Program-made: the position numbers and the translations under genes
In this document: one piece after another, positions 17,301 to 23,149 of the stretch
Layout: every line of letters starts with the position of its first letter
Numbering within the stretch: the stretch's first letter is position 1
DNA from: Bacteroidota bacterium
Lineage (GTDB): Bacteria > Bacteroidota > Bacteroidia > Chitinophagales > Chitinophagaceae
DNA: 26,175 bases
Direction: 5' to 3'
Assembly (NCBI GenBank): GCA_023429825.1
Contig: JAEZDC010000022.1
Span: 1-26,175 of the forward strand
Notes under the pieces: model-generated
The model's database searches: none
What the model saw: the letters and a program-made list of their open reading frames with translations, nothing else
Told to the model about the DNA's origin: nothing

Positions 17301-19370
17301 CCATGAGAAAGTTGTTCCTACCAAAGTGCTACTAAAAGTAAATCCGCCTGTAGCATCACCGGGACAAAAAACCTGGTTAGCCGGAACGGTTACGTCTGGC
17401 TGTGCACTAACTGTAAATGATCTTGTAGCTGTAGTTGTTCCACACTCATTTGTTACGTCCAATGTAATAGTGTGAACTCCGGAAGAACTGAATGTAATGT
17501 TTGTAGGATTGGCTACTGTAGAGGTGCCAGGTGTGCCTCCACCAAAGGTCCATAAATAACTTAAACTTCCGGAGCCACAGTTCGCTACTGTAGCTGTAGG
17601 ATTTAATGTTACAGCACCACAAGCATTTAGAATTGTATTTATACTGGCTGTGGGTGGTCTGGTTACTGTGATAGCCTGGTTAGATGTAACTATACCACAT
17701 GGGCTGGTTACACGAAGAGTGATAGTATAAGTTCCGGCATTATTAAAAATAAAGACAGGATTAGGAGAAGACGCGGTTGAGCCAGCTGCGAACGTCCAGG
17801 ATGAAGATGTTCCGCAATTAGATGAAGCATATGCAACAGTCCATAAATATGCACTTGTGCCACATGTGGCTAAATTAGAAGTATTTGTAGCGGTGACAGT
17901 AAGTGAGGCACACCCTGATGTTTTATCAACAGTAAAAGATGGTATAACCGGATTCGTTACACATATTTGTTGTGTTGTTACAGAAGAACCACATGGATTG
18001 GATGCAGTTAACGTGACAGTATAGGTTCCTGGAGTAGTATAAGTGTGACAGGGGTTAGCATCTGAACTTGTGGGAGAGCCATCTCCAAAATCCCAATTGT
18101 ATAAAGTAGCGCCAGAGCAGCTTGCCCCCGTAAACCCCTGCGTTGTGGTATTTGTAAAACAAACGTTTTGATTTATACATGCAACAGTATTAGGCAGTGT
18201 AAATGTTGCTGTAGGCTTAATGCGTATTTGGATATTACCTGCCGTAAATGGTGTAGTTGCGCAGCCATTAATTGCATAAAGGGTAGCTGTATAGGTTGGT
18301 GCCGGACACGAGGATGTTGCATATGTATGCCGGACAGTATCTGTTGTAAGAGGATGTGACAAGGTATCCGCTCTTCCATCTCCATAGTTCAATACATACA
18401 TAGTTCCTGGAGAGTTTAACTGCCAATTACTAATAGTAAACCGCACACTGTCCGGCGCACATAGGCCAGTTGTGGAGCCAAGGGTTCCTAAGCTCCCGGC
18501 GGGATTACTCTGATTAGCAACTGAGTAGGTTTTAGTATAGCTACAACCATTCGTGCCAACCGCTGTTACCGTTAGGTTAAAGGATCCTAATGCTGTATAA
18601 GTATGCGAAATAGGAAAAGCCACGTTGTTTTGTGTTACACCGTCACCCCAACTTATAGAATAGGAAGTAATGCAGGCTGCACTCGGAGAGCTATTATTCA
18701 GCGTTAATGTATAATTGGGGTTTGATGGAGTAGGGTTATTATCACAATTGCTAAAAGGAAAAAATACATTTTGATCAGAAACACGAACATCCGGAGCTTG
18801 TTTAACCGAAATGGCGTTAGCTTTTGTTATGGTAGTTGCACATCCATTCGCATCTGTGATTGTAAGTTTTACTGTAAAGTTTCCGGTACCGCATCCTAAT
18901 GATGTATACGCATGTATAGGATTAGGCAGTGTTGAAGTAACACCATCTCCGAAATCCCAAAAATACGTATAGGGTGCAGTTCCTGTTAATACTGTTGATG
19001 CAAACTGTATGTTAGTTCCAGAACAAGTATTATGATTGTTAAAAGAAAAATCTCCCGTAGGATTAGGATTAACTACAATTGAAATTGTATCGTAATGGAT
19101 TGCACCTCCATTTATTATTACGCTATAAGAACCACTTTCTGCTGCTGTTGCATTATTGATAGTGAATGTAGATAAATTTGCTCCTGGAAGATTGACCGTA
19201 TTTTTAGTCCATTGAAATGTTGCCCCAACGGGAGGCGCAACTGCAGTTAGTGTTATATTTCCCCCCTGACACATATTTGGGTTTGATGATGTGGTAATCA
19301 CATAACCCGGATCAGCGATAGCAGGAGATGAAATTGCAAGTACTATCAGTAAGCCTATAAGCGTTTTCAT
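11304..19370 (-). CDS. Giant PKD/Ig-like surface protein with T9SS type B C-terminal sorting domain
   Basis: A 2688-residue protein with a signal peptide (MKTLIGLLIVLAISSPAIA). Domains in order: one Ig-like domain (about 25-100); six PKD-type domains (about 105-660, motifs such as WDFGDG and WGDG followed by HTY); a beta domain and an Ig-CG-type domain with LLWYTTASGG (about 660-828); three repeated SprB-like plus Ig-like modules (about 828-1510); a second Ig-CG-type domain with LRWYTVALGG; eight more PKD domains (about 1600-2340, motifs WDFGDG, WNFGDG, WSFGDG); three domains with WSP/WFP and GL motifs (about 2340-2590); then the type B sorting domain (2595-2688) starting VFIPNAFTPDGDGRND with IFNRWGQVVFE. 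It is very rich in Thr, Ser and Asn. Such proteins are exported through the T9SS and held at the cell surface, with roles in adhesion or gliding. The PorP/SprF partner is next downstream. Function beyond surface display is inference. Confidence 0.95.
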   Translation of the reverse strand: MKTLIGLLIVLAISSPAIADPGYVITTSSNPNMCQGGNITLTAVAPPVGATFQWTKNTVNLPGANLSTFTINNATAAESGSYSVIINGGAIHYDTISIVVNPNPTGDFSFNNHNTCSGTNIQFASTVLTGTAPYTYFWDFGDGVTSTLPNPIHAYTSLGCGTGNFTVKLTITDANGCATTITKANAISVKQAPDVRVSDQNVFFPFSNCDNNPTPSNPNYTLTLNNSSPSAACITSYSISWGDGVTQNNVAFPISHTYTALGSFNLTVTAVGTNGCSYTKTYSVANQSNPAGSLGTLGSTTGLCAPDSVRFTISNWQLNSPGTMYVLNYGDGRADTLSHPLTTDTVRHTYATSSCPAPTYTATLYAINGCATTPFTAGNIQIRIKPTATFTLPNTVACINQNVCFTNTTTQGFTGASCSGATLYNWDFGDGSPTSSDANPCHTYTTPGTYTVTLTASNPCGSSVTTQQICVTNPVIPSFTVDKTSGCASLTVTATNTSNLATCGTSAYLWTVAYASSNCGTSSSWTFAAGSTASSPNPVFIFNNAGTYTITLRVTSPCGIVTSNQAITVTRPPTASINTILNACGAVTLNPTATVANCGSGSLSYLWTFGGGTPGTSTVANPTNITFSSSGVHTITLDVTNECGTTTATRSFTVSAQPDVTVPANQVFCPGDATGGFTFSSTLVGTTFSWTNSNTAIGLAASGSGNTIPSFAVSNPGSNAITATITVTVSNGGCTNTGTFTITVNPRPPLPVVTTPVVYCQNAAGSQLSATNANGHTLLWYTTASGGVGDATAPTPGTAVVGSTTYYVSQVNTSTNCEGNRAAIVVTVNATPAISAANATNPTSCASSTGSIVLSGLTASVSYTVNYTKNGVPVTVTLNSNGAGNLTVGSLTSGIYDNITVTRGGCTSNAVGPYTLSDPNPPATPTASSNGPVCSGTTLNLAATSATAGVSYTWSGPNTFSSNQQNPAITNVTVAASGMYSVTATLAGCTSPAGTVNVVIDPTPASVTASSNSPICSGNDITFNSNSSTAGVSYAWTGPNTFSSNAQSPSINNAGTIHSGTYIVTATLGNCSATAQTNVVVNLTPAIAGSSSSDPTNCNTSTGIITLSGLTPSTSFTVNYLKNGVPQTATISSNVNGEVVISSLTAGTYTNVRVSRNNCQSNAVGPFVLVDPNPPATPVATSNGPLCSGNTLTLGATTTTPGTATWSWTGPNGFSSAAQNPSINNTSTAATGMYSVTVTINSCTSAAGTVNVVVNQTPATPVVTSNSPLCTGSTVTLNSSTTSAGIMTYAWTGPNNFSSTLQNPTIPNATGAASGVYNVVYTATVGNCPSAPGSTTVSVNQTPAILGSSFSNPVNCNTATGSITLTGLLANTSYTVNYNKNGNPQTATITSNGTGIVAIANLTAGNYSNVVVGLTGCTSSGVGPFVLVDPNPPSAPTAGSNSPICNGGQLQLTASTPSTGNIIYSWTGPNGFATNQQNPTIPNATAAANGWYYVTASLNNCTSLSDSVLVSVNGLPAAPTVTSPVNYCIGTPSVPLTATPLPGNSLRWYTVALGGTSSPTAPTPSTAVAGSTNYYVSQATPLGCEGTRAVVTVIINPDARAQYTYLPDTSCAPFNINSTVIQPLLFPAQNGTYEWYANGVLIGTGTTFPGYIINNPQDSVNIKLKTISPFGCKSDSVNHWFHTFPVPVTNFTVSDTVGCGPLSVTFTNTTPQPGRFKFHWDFANGITSNQTNPGTIVFAANPLGGDTVYHVTLSAITPCDTVIKTIDIRVKSKPRSLFTPSRTYGCSPMTVTFTNTSLGENMSFVWEFGDGATLTTNSNGPVQHTYHTGVQDTFTVRLITSNLCGIDSASYAIVVAPRSLNLNFAVNGNEKTGCSPHTVRFINNSTGATNFRWDFGDGNIRNTTNNVDTIIHTYVTNGVFTVRVQAANGCTDTTGFETISVFAKPVVNFSVAPLPACLGDTLHFVNQTDTATGLFWNFDDGITSQLTNPTHAYITPGTYNVKLVAFRQYAPGTACSDSITYPVTILASQPGSFTASDTASTCAPFTVTFTNNNIPSALTTWNFGNGAVDTGDVVTYTFTTNGTFTVTMNAVSPGGCRYQAQRTIVVSAPTGTFTYDDGFICGEVPVRFEVAGFNIDSIRWNFGDGVILTTTNHVVYHTYMQSGSYVPSVQLIAGTSCSVNIPGLDTIKIDNTNAGFRSVQNRQCGFTTVSFTDTSRAYFGIQQWQWSFGDGNTSAQQHPIHNYQSTGTYNVRLVIITPGGCRDTITQSVYVKVNDIPVTSIQSNSTGCQNELMNFSAIVNAVDPVTSYNWNMGNGFNANTSGVQIAYGAAGNYTVQLIVGTSESCFDTATAPIVIYPAPNTYAGVDVGICVGQSTPLNASGANAYLWSPTTGLNCFTCPNPVANPSLSTQYVVTGTNNFGCTKRDTIVVTVAQPFNISHSSNTNICIGDSVRLIASGAHRFEWFPATGLDNPNSATPLARPTVTTTYRVIGFDNHGCFTDTGFVTIGVGGYPIVNAGQDRILATGSTVTFNPTATNGPITLWQWSPATDLSCSVCPQPIATAKKDICYQVTATNAFGCSGSDSVCIRVFCESAQVFIPNAFTPDGDGRNDILMVRGTGINQVKSFRIFNRWGQVVFERAHFAPNDPQFGWNGLTKGVAAPPDVYVYTCEVICENDATYTYKGNVAIIK
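14840..16885 (-). repeat. Three long in-protein modules (SprB-like plus Ig-like) within the giant gene
   Basis: Three modules start at about 16885, 16120 and 15345 (residues about 828, 1083, 1342). Each opens with TPAI, then a conserved N-P/D-P-T-x-C, a hydrophobic SGL/TGL segment, VNY.KNG, and a GC...VGP sequence ending in DPNPP, followed by Ig-like domains with WTGPN.F...QNP and a Cys pair. The first two modules have two Ig-like domains each (about 255 residues); the third has one (about 168). They diverge clearly at DNA level, so the duplication is not recent. Boundaries are approximate. Confidence 0.75.
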
Positions 19371-19397
19371 TAATCAGTTTAAGGTTTGTTTAAATAC

Positions 19398-19413
19398 AAT
19401 GGTCTAAACCATT
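19398..19413. promoter_or_regulatory. Palindrome overlapping the giant gene promoter
   Basis: AATGGT (19398-19403) and ACCATT (19408-19413) are perfect 6-bp inverted arms around CTAA. The right arm overlaps the -10-like TATAAT (19411-19416, minus strand), so a bound dimer could block transcription, or the transcript start could form a small stem. Confidence 0.35.
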
Positions 19414-19437
19414 ATAGCGCATATTACCTTTTGCAAA
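19411..19437 (-). promoter_or_regulatory. Promoter candidate for the giant T9SS cargo gene
   Basis: On the minus strand, TTTG at 19437-19434 matches the Bacteroidota -33 element, followed after 17 nt by TATAAT at 19416-19411 and then GGTTTAG. The -7 fits the TAnnTTTG consensus only partly, but the pairing and spacing are reasonable. The transcript would begin near 19404, giving a leader of about 34 nt. Confidence 0.4.
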
Positions 19438-19472
19438 CAGCTACTACCACAAACAACACTGAACTGTAAAAA

Positions 19473-19536
19473 GGGTATGCTGAGAGAGGCAGATCATAGG
19501 GTCCGCACCAGGTTGATACGGTCTGCTAAAATGCCC
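19473..19536. other. Nested inverted repeats, possible structured RNA or second terminator
   Basis: Outer arms GGGTAT (19473-19478) and ATGCCC (19531-19536) pair with one G-U; inner arms GCAGATC (19489-19495) and GGTCTGC (19520-19526) pair over 7 bp with one G-U; GGT/ACC (19500-19502 with 19507-19509) can form a small apical hairpin. On the minus strand the element is followed by five T residues (19472-19468), so it could end a transcript. The segment is more GC-rich than the surrounding spacer. It matches no riboswitch family that I recognise. Confidence 0.4.
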
Positions 19537-19556
19537 AAAAAAATCCATTAAACCTT

Positions 19557-19586
19557 AAAAAAGCAGCCATAATTATCTATGGCTGC
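19557..19586 (-). terminator. Rho-independent terminator downstream of the MATE gene
   Basis: A perfect 9-bp stem, GCAGCCATA (19563-19571) with TATGGCTGC (19578-19586), and a 6-nt loop. On the minus strand it is followed directly by six T residues (19562-19557). It lies 157 nt past the MATE stop, so the MATE transcript would carry a long 3' tail holding the 11-bp repeats. Confidence 0.85.
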
Positions 19587-19649
19587 ACTTTCATTTATCC
19601 TACATATTGACATACGGGTATCAAGATTGCAGCTTGTCCTTAAGCTTCA

Positions 19650-19665
19650 CCTATCTTGAGATAGG
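19650..19665. repeat. Short palindrome beside the 11-bp repeats
   Basis: CCTATCT (19650-19656) and AGATAGG (19659-19665) are exact reverse complements separated by TG. Nearby CAAGAT (19622-19627) can also pair with ATCTTG (19653-19658), enclosing a smaller AGCTT/AAGCT hairpin, so alternative folds of the MATE 3' tail are possible. Confidence 0.45.
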
Positions 19666-19669
19666 CATA

Positions 19670-19724
19670 TTCCATGTATATCCCATGTATCTCCTATGTG
19701 TGTTTCATGTACATCCCATTAATA
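19670..19724. repeat. Five-unit 11-bp degenerate tandem repeat
   Basis: Five gap-free 11-bp units begin at 19670, 19681, 19692, 19703 and 19714. The shared pattern is TYYCATGTAYA: unit one is TTCCATGTATA and unit two TCCCATGTATC; the fifth unit diverges after TCCCAT. The 11-bp period places equivalent bases on about the same face of the DNA helix. It lies just beyond the MATE stop codon, upstream of the terminator. Confidence 0.65.
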
Positions 19725-19742
19725 AAGCCCTCTTGGATGCAG

Positions 19743-21155
19743 TTATATTTTAACCATTTTCCACTTTCCCCGCCTGAATAAGATGACCGTTGCTACAGTT
19801 ATCGCTGTCTCTGCTGTAACAATCGCGATAAAAACGCCCATCGGTCCCAAATCCCACACCACAGCCAGTAAATAAGCAAGTGGTATCTGGAACAACCAAA
19901 ATCCGAAGAAGTTCACTATAGTAGGTGTTCTGCTATCGCCTGCTCCATTAAAAGCATTCATCATCACCATCCCTATTCCATAAAAAATATATCCTAGGCT
20001 CACTACACGTAAAGCTGTAACACCAATCTTCACTACTTCGGTTTCATTATTTATCATTCGCACAAAGAACTCTGCACCGATGAGGAACAACACAGAAACA
20101 AACGCCATGAAGATCGCATTGTATTTAGCCACTTTCCAAACAGATGTTTCTGCTCTTCCTGGTTGTTTGGCGCCAAGGTTTTGCCCTACCAAAGTAGCCG
20201 CAGCATTGCTTAAGCCCCAGGCTGGCAGAATAAAGAACACGATCAATCGAATGGCGATGGTGTATCCTGCAATAGCGTCTTCACCAAAGCGGGAAATGAT
20301 CTTCATCAAAGCGATCCAGCTCGCCGATGCAATGATGAACTGCAATGTTGCAGTTGAGGCTACATTCGCCAGGGATTTGATGATCTCTTTATCTGGCAGA
20401 AAGTGTCTCCACCTTATTTTGATCAATCCTTTATCAGCAAATAGTAGATGATACAACTGGTACAATACGCCAATTCCTCTACCTGTAGTAGTAGCGATCG
20501 CTGCACCTTCCAATCCTAACTCAGGGAAAGGTCCGTACCCGTTGATCAATACCGGGCAAAGAATAATATTACAGATGTTGGCGATCCATAAACTCTTCAT
20601 TGCAATGGCTGCATTACCTGCACCCCTGAAGATTCCGTTGATCATGAACAATAACATGATCACAATACTTCCGCCTAATAATATCCTTGTATAACCAGCT
20701 CCTTTTGCCACGATCTCATCTGTACCGCCCAACATTCGCAATATCTCTTCTGCGTATATTAACCCCGCCACACTTATGACGATCGTTACATAAATAGATA
20801 GCATGATGGCCTGTGCTCCTGCATGTGCAGCTTCTTCAGGATTCTTTTCGCCCACACGCCGGGCCACCATTGCGGTGGCTGCCATACTCAATCCAATAGC
20901 GATAGAGTAGACAATAGTGATGAAAGATTCTGTAAGTCCCACCGTGGACGTGGCATAAGAACCAAGCTTGCTAACGAAGAAAATATCTACAACGGCAAAG
21001 ACAGATTCTAAAGCCATTTCCAATATCATGGGTATGGCTAAGAGAAATACCGCTCTCCTGATGCCGCCGGTGGTAAAATCTTGTTGTTCATTACTGAGTG
21101 CCGTTTTGATAAAAGCAAAAATGCCTTTAGGGCTCTTAGTTGTATAAGTAGTCAT
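19743..21155 (-). CDS. MATE family multidrug/Na+ antiporter
   Basis: A 470-residue protein with about 12 hydrophobic segments in the two-bundle MATE layout. The N-terminal region RRAVFLLAIPMILEMALESVFAVVDIFFVSKLG (quoted parts: AIPMILEMALESVFA, DIFFVSKLG) is the typical first MatE helix with the conserved Pro and the D of TM1/2; the second half repeats it, with NAAATLVGQNLGAKQPGRAE around 315-335. MATE pumps export cationic drugs or metabolites using Na+ or H+. The ATG at 21155 fits. The nearest upstream gene is the half-length carB (192-nt spacer); a -7 promoter match and a 7-bp palindrome (21206-21222) lie in that spacer, suggesting separate transcription. Substrate is not predictable. Confidence 0.93.
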   Translation of the reverse strand: MTTYTTKSPKGIFAFIKTALSNEQQDFTTGGIRRAVFLLAIPMILEMALESVFAVVDIFFVSKLGSYATSTVGLTESFITIVYSIAIGLSMAATAMVARRVGEKNPEEAAHAGAQAIMLSIYVTIVISVAGLIYAEEILRMLGGTDEIVAKGAGYTRILLGGSIVIMLLFMINGIFRGAGNAAIAMKSLWIANICNIILCPVLINGYGPFPELGLEGAAIATTTGRGIGVLYQLYHLLFADKGLIKIRWRHFLPDKEIIKSLANVASTATLQFIIASASWIALMKIISRFGEDAIAGYTIAIRLIVFFILPAWGLSNAAATLVGQNLGAKQPGRAETSVWKVAKYNAIFMAFVSVLFLIGAEFFVRMINNETEVVKIGVTALRVVSLGYIFYGIGMVMMNAFNGAGDSRTPTIVNFFGFWLFQIPLAYLLAVVWDLGPMGVFIAIVTAETAITVATVILFRRGKWKMVKI

Positions 21156-21205
21156 TTGAATTTAAATTAGTATGAATTCCCGATAAACAGGGAGAAATAG
21201 TTTAC

Positions 21206-21222
21206 ATGCAGTAAAACTGCAT
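21206..21222. promoter_or_regulatory. Perfect palindrome upstream of the MATE gene, operator candidate
   Basis: ATGCAGT (21206-21212) and ACTGCAT (21216-21222) are exact reverse complements around AAA. It is 51 nt upstream of the MATE start and downstream of the -7 match at 21288-21295, a position suited to repression. No T-run follows on either strand, which argues against a terminator. Confidence 0.4.
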
Positions 21223-21287
21223 TCAAGATTACATCGGGCTTGTGGTCTAAGCCCTGCTTAGAACTTCATATGCGGAGATTTGAGCAG

Positions 21288-21295
21288 CAAAGATA
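21288..21295 (-). promoter_or_regulatory. -7 promoter element candidate for the MATE gene
   Basis: The minus strand reads TATCTTTG, an exact TAnnTTTG match. No good -33 TTTG is found 19 nt upstream, so this is a weak call. A start near 21282 would give a leader of about 125 nt containing the 21206-21222 palindrome. Confidence 0.3.
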
Positions 21296-21316
21296 AAAGC
21301 AGCACACTTTGCCGCT

Positions 21317-21334
21317 ATAACATATTTATGTTAT
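21317..21334. repeat. AT-rich palindrome just past the carB stop
   Basis: ATAACATA (21317-21324) and TATGTTAT (21327-21334) are 8-bp exact inverted arms around TT, 14 nt beyond the carB stop. It contains almost no GC pairs and no T-run, so its value as a terminator is doubtful. Confidence 0.4.
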
Positions 21335-21347
21335 TTATGAGATCGAT

Positions 21348-22994
21348 CTATCCTTCAAAGGTGCTGTAGAAGTACGGCGTCTTTGCTTCAAATTCTGCAG
21401 CGCAGGTGTCTACCATTTTATATACCCGGGTAATTCCTAAAGCTTTTCTTTTTTCATACACCTGCTCTTCCGTGGTATTACTATGCAGTATTCTAGCGAT
21501 CTGCTCATCACTGAAGCCATTCTTTTTTGCTTCTTTCAACAGGTCTGCAGGTAACGACTCTAAGGAGTGTTTAGCAATTTCCTTTTCTATATCGCAGATC
21601 TTTTGGATCTGGTAGATAAACCACCGGTCGATCCTGGTGGCCTGGACAATTGTTTTTACCGTCATCCCCTGCATCAACGCATCTTTAATACGGAAGATAC
21701 GATCCCACTTTGGTGTTTTAATATATTCGATCAGCTCCTGGCTCTTCATTAAGCTCTTACCATAATATCCAAGCCCGACCGCTTCATTCTCTAAACTCTG
21801 ACAAGCCTTTTGAATCGCTTCTGTAAAACTTCTGCCGATCGCCATCACTTCACCCACACTTTTCATTTGCAATCCTAGTGTATCGTTGGCTCCTTTGAAC
21901 TTATCGAAATTCCATCTCGGGATCTTTACAATCACATAATCCAATGCCGGTTCAAAATAGGCTGATGTGGTTTGTGTGATCTGGTTCTTCAACTCATCTA
22001 AAGAATACCCGATAGCCAGCTTGGCTGCCACCTTCGCAATAGGATAACCGGTTGCTTTAGATGCTAACGCTGACGAACGACTCACTCTCGGGTTGATCTC
22101 TACTGCGATGATCTCTTCTGTCTCAGGGTTCTGTGCAAACTGTACGTTACATCCGCCTGCAAAATTGCCCAGGCTCCGCATCATCAGCATCGCCTGGTTA
22201 CGCATGTCCTGGAAGCCTGTATCACTCAACGTCATTGCAGGTGCCACAGTAATCGAATCTCCTGTATGAATGCCCATCGGATCCATATTCTCCACCGTAC
22301 AAATGATCACTACATTATCATTCTTATCACGCAGTAATTCCAGTTCGTATTCTTTCCAACCCAACACCGCTTTTTCAACAAGCACTTCATGAATGGGGGA
22401 AGCTGTTAACCCACGCTGCAAAGCCTCATCAAGTTCATCTTTACTGTGTACAAATCCGCCACCTGTTCCGCCCAGAGTAAATGAAGGACGAATTACCAAA
22501 GGATAACCGATCTCTTGTGCAAATTCTTTTCCTTCCAAAAAACTATTCGCCACCCTGCTCGGTGCTACTTTCACGCCGATCTTCACCATCAGTTGGCGAA
22601 ACTTCTCTCTATCCTCGGCCGTATCGATCGCCGCTACATCCACACCTATCAAACGGCAATTATATTTTTCCCATACACCCAATTCATCGGCTTCCTTACA
22701 AAGGTTAAGAGCGGTCTGCCCGCCCATAGTAGGCAACACAGCATCCACCTGGTTTTCCTCCAATATCTTTTCAATGCTTTCAACGGTCAATGGCAGCAGG
22801 TACACTTTATCTGCCATCATCGGGTCAGTCATGATCGTTGCCGGATTGCTGTTGATAAGGATCACTTTAATCCCTTCTTCTCTCAAGCTTCTTGCAGCCT
22901 GCGAACCTGAATAATCAAATTCACAAGCCTGCCCAATAACGATGGGACCAGAACCGATGATCAAAACTGACTTAATTGAATTGTCTCTTGGCAT
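21348..22994 (-). CDS. carB: Carbamoyl-phosphate synthase large subunit, N-terminal half only (CarB1-like)
   Basis: A 548-residue protein aligning without gaps to Escherichia coli CarB numbering at the key sites: Arg129, Arg169 (VIRPSF), glycine loop GGTGGGF, Glu215 (WKEYELE), Gln285 (NVQFA), Glu299 and Asn301 (VEINPRVSRSS). It begins with the Rossmann motif LIIGSGPIVIGQACEFDYSG. It therefore holds the carboxyphosphate ATP-grasp half (about 1-400) and the oligomerisation domain (about 400-548), and stops at TPYFYSTFEG, exactly where E. coli CarB (1073 residues) enters its second ATP-grasp half. The carbamoyl-phosphate half and allosteric domain are absent. No continuation was seen in the other minus-strand frames after the TAG, nor elsewhere in the window. 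Split CarB1/CarB2 pairs are known in Methanocaldococcus and Aquifex, so a separately encoded second half is likely; a truncation is the alternative. The full enzyme makes carbamoyl phosphate for pyrimidines and arginine. Confidence 0.93.
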   Translation of the reverse strand: MPRDNSIKSVLIIGSGPIVIGQACEFDYSGSQAARSLREEGIKVILINSNPATIMTDPMMADKVYLLPLTVESIEKILEENQVDAVLPTMGGQTALNLCKEADELGVWEKYNCRLIGVDVAAIDTAEDREKFRQLMVKIGVKVAPSRVANSFLEGKEFAQEIGYPLVIRPSFTLGGTGGGFVHSKDELDEALQRGLTASPIHEVLVEKAVLGWKEYELELLRDKNDNVVIICTVENMDPMGIHTGDSITVAPAMTLSDTGFQDMRNQAMLMMRSLGNFAGGCNVQFAQNPETEEIIAVEINPRVSRSSALASKATGYPIAKVAAKLAIGYSLDELKNQITQTTSAYFEPALDYVIVKIPRWNFDKFKGANDTLGLQMKSVGEVMAIGRSFTEAIQKACQSLENEAVGLGYYGKSLMKSQELIEYIKTPKWDRIFRIKDALMQGMTVKTIVQATRIDRWFIYQIQKICDIEKEIAKHSLESLPADLLKEAKKNGFSDEQIARILHSNTTEEQVYEKRKALGITRVYKMVDTCAAEFEAKTPYFYSTFEG

Positions 22995-23118
22995 TGAATA
23001 AGTTTTATGAGGTCAGCTATGTCCCGAACTTTCCGGGTACTATTTGTCTTCCGTTGCGTCGCACCCTGCATCGTTCAGATCAAATCCCTGCAATAAGTCA
23101 ACAAAAAAACAAATTGTG

Positions 23119-23126
23119 CAAATGTA
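23119..23126 (-). promoter_or_regulatory. -7 promoter element candidate for carB
   Basis: The minus strand reads TACATTTG, an exact TAnnTTTG match, located between the acyltransferase stop (23150) and carB. No convincing -33 element is present at 19 nt. It would give a leader of about 120 nt containing a GC-richer segment (about 23020-23090). Confidence 0.35.
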
Positions 23127-23149
23127 AGTGTGCCAAACTAAAGTTGATA

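Larger units (their letters stand above)
19371..19742. other. 372-nt intergenic region with several structures and no gene
   Basis: This is the only stretch above 300 nt without a gene. From the MATE stop (19743) towards the giant gene start (19370) it contains an 11-bp tandem repeat (19670-19724), a 7-bp palindrome (19650-19665), an intrinsic terminator (19557-19586), a nested hairpin (19473-19536) and a promoter candidate with an overlapping palindrome (19398-19437). No reading frame with family resemblance was found. Confidence 0.7.

Noticed and set aside
11371..18385. Many open frames on the plus strand and one on the minus strand inside the giant gene
   Set aside because: They are frame shadows of the 2688-residue gene; their translations show no family resemblance and mirror its repeat composition.
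19473..19536. Possible TPP riboswitch (CTGAGA at 19479-19485 region, plus strand)
   Set aside because: The other conserved thi-box segments are missing and the plus strand does not lead into a plus-strand gene; both flanking genes are on the minus strand.
21156..21347. Frameshifted continuation of carB
   Set aside because: Reading the minus strand in the other frames gives early stops and no second-half CarB motifs.
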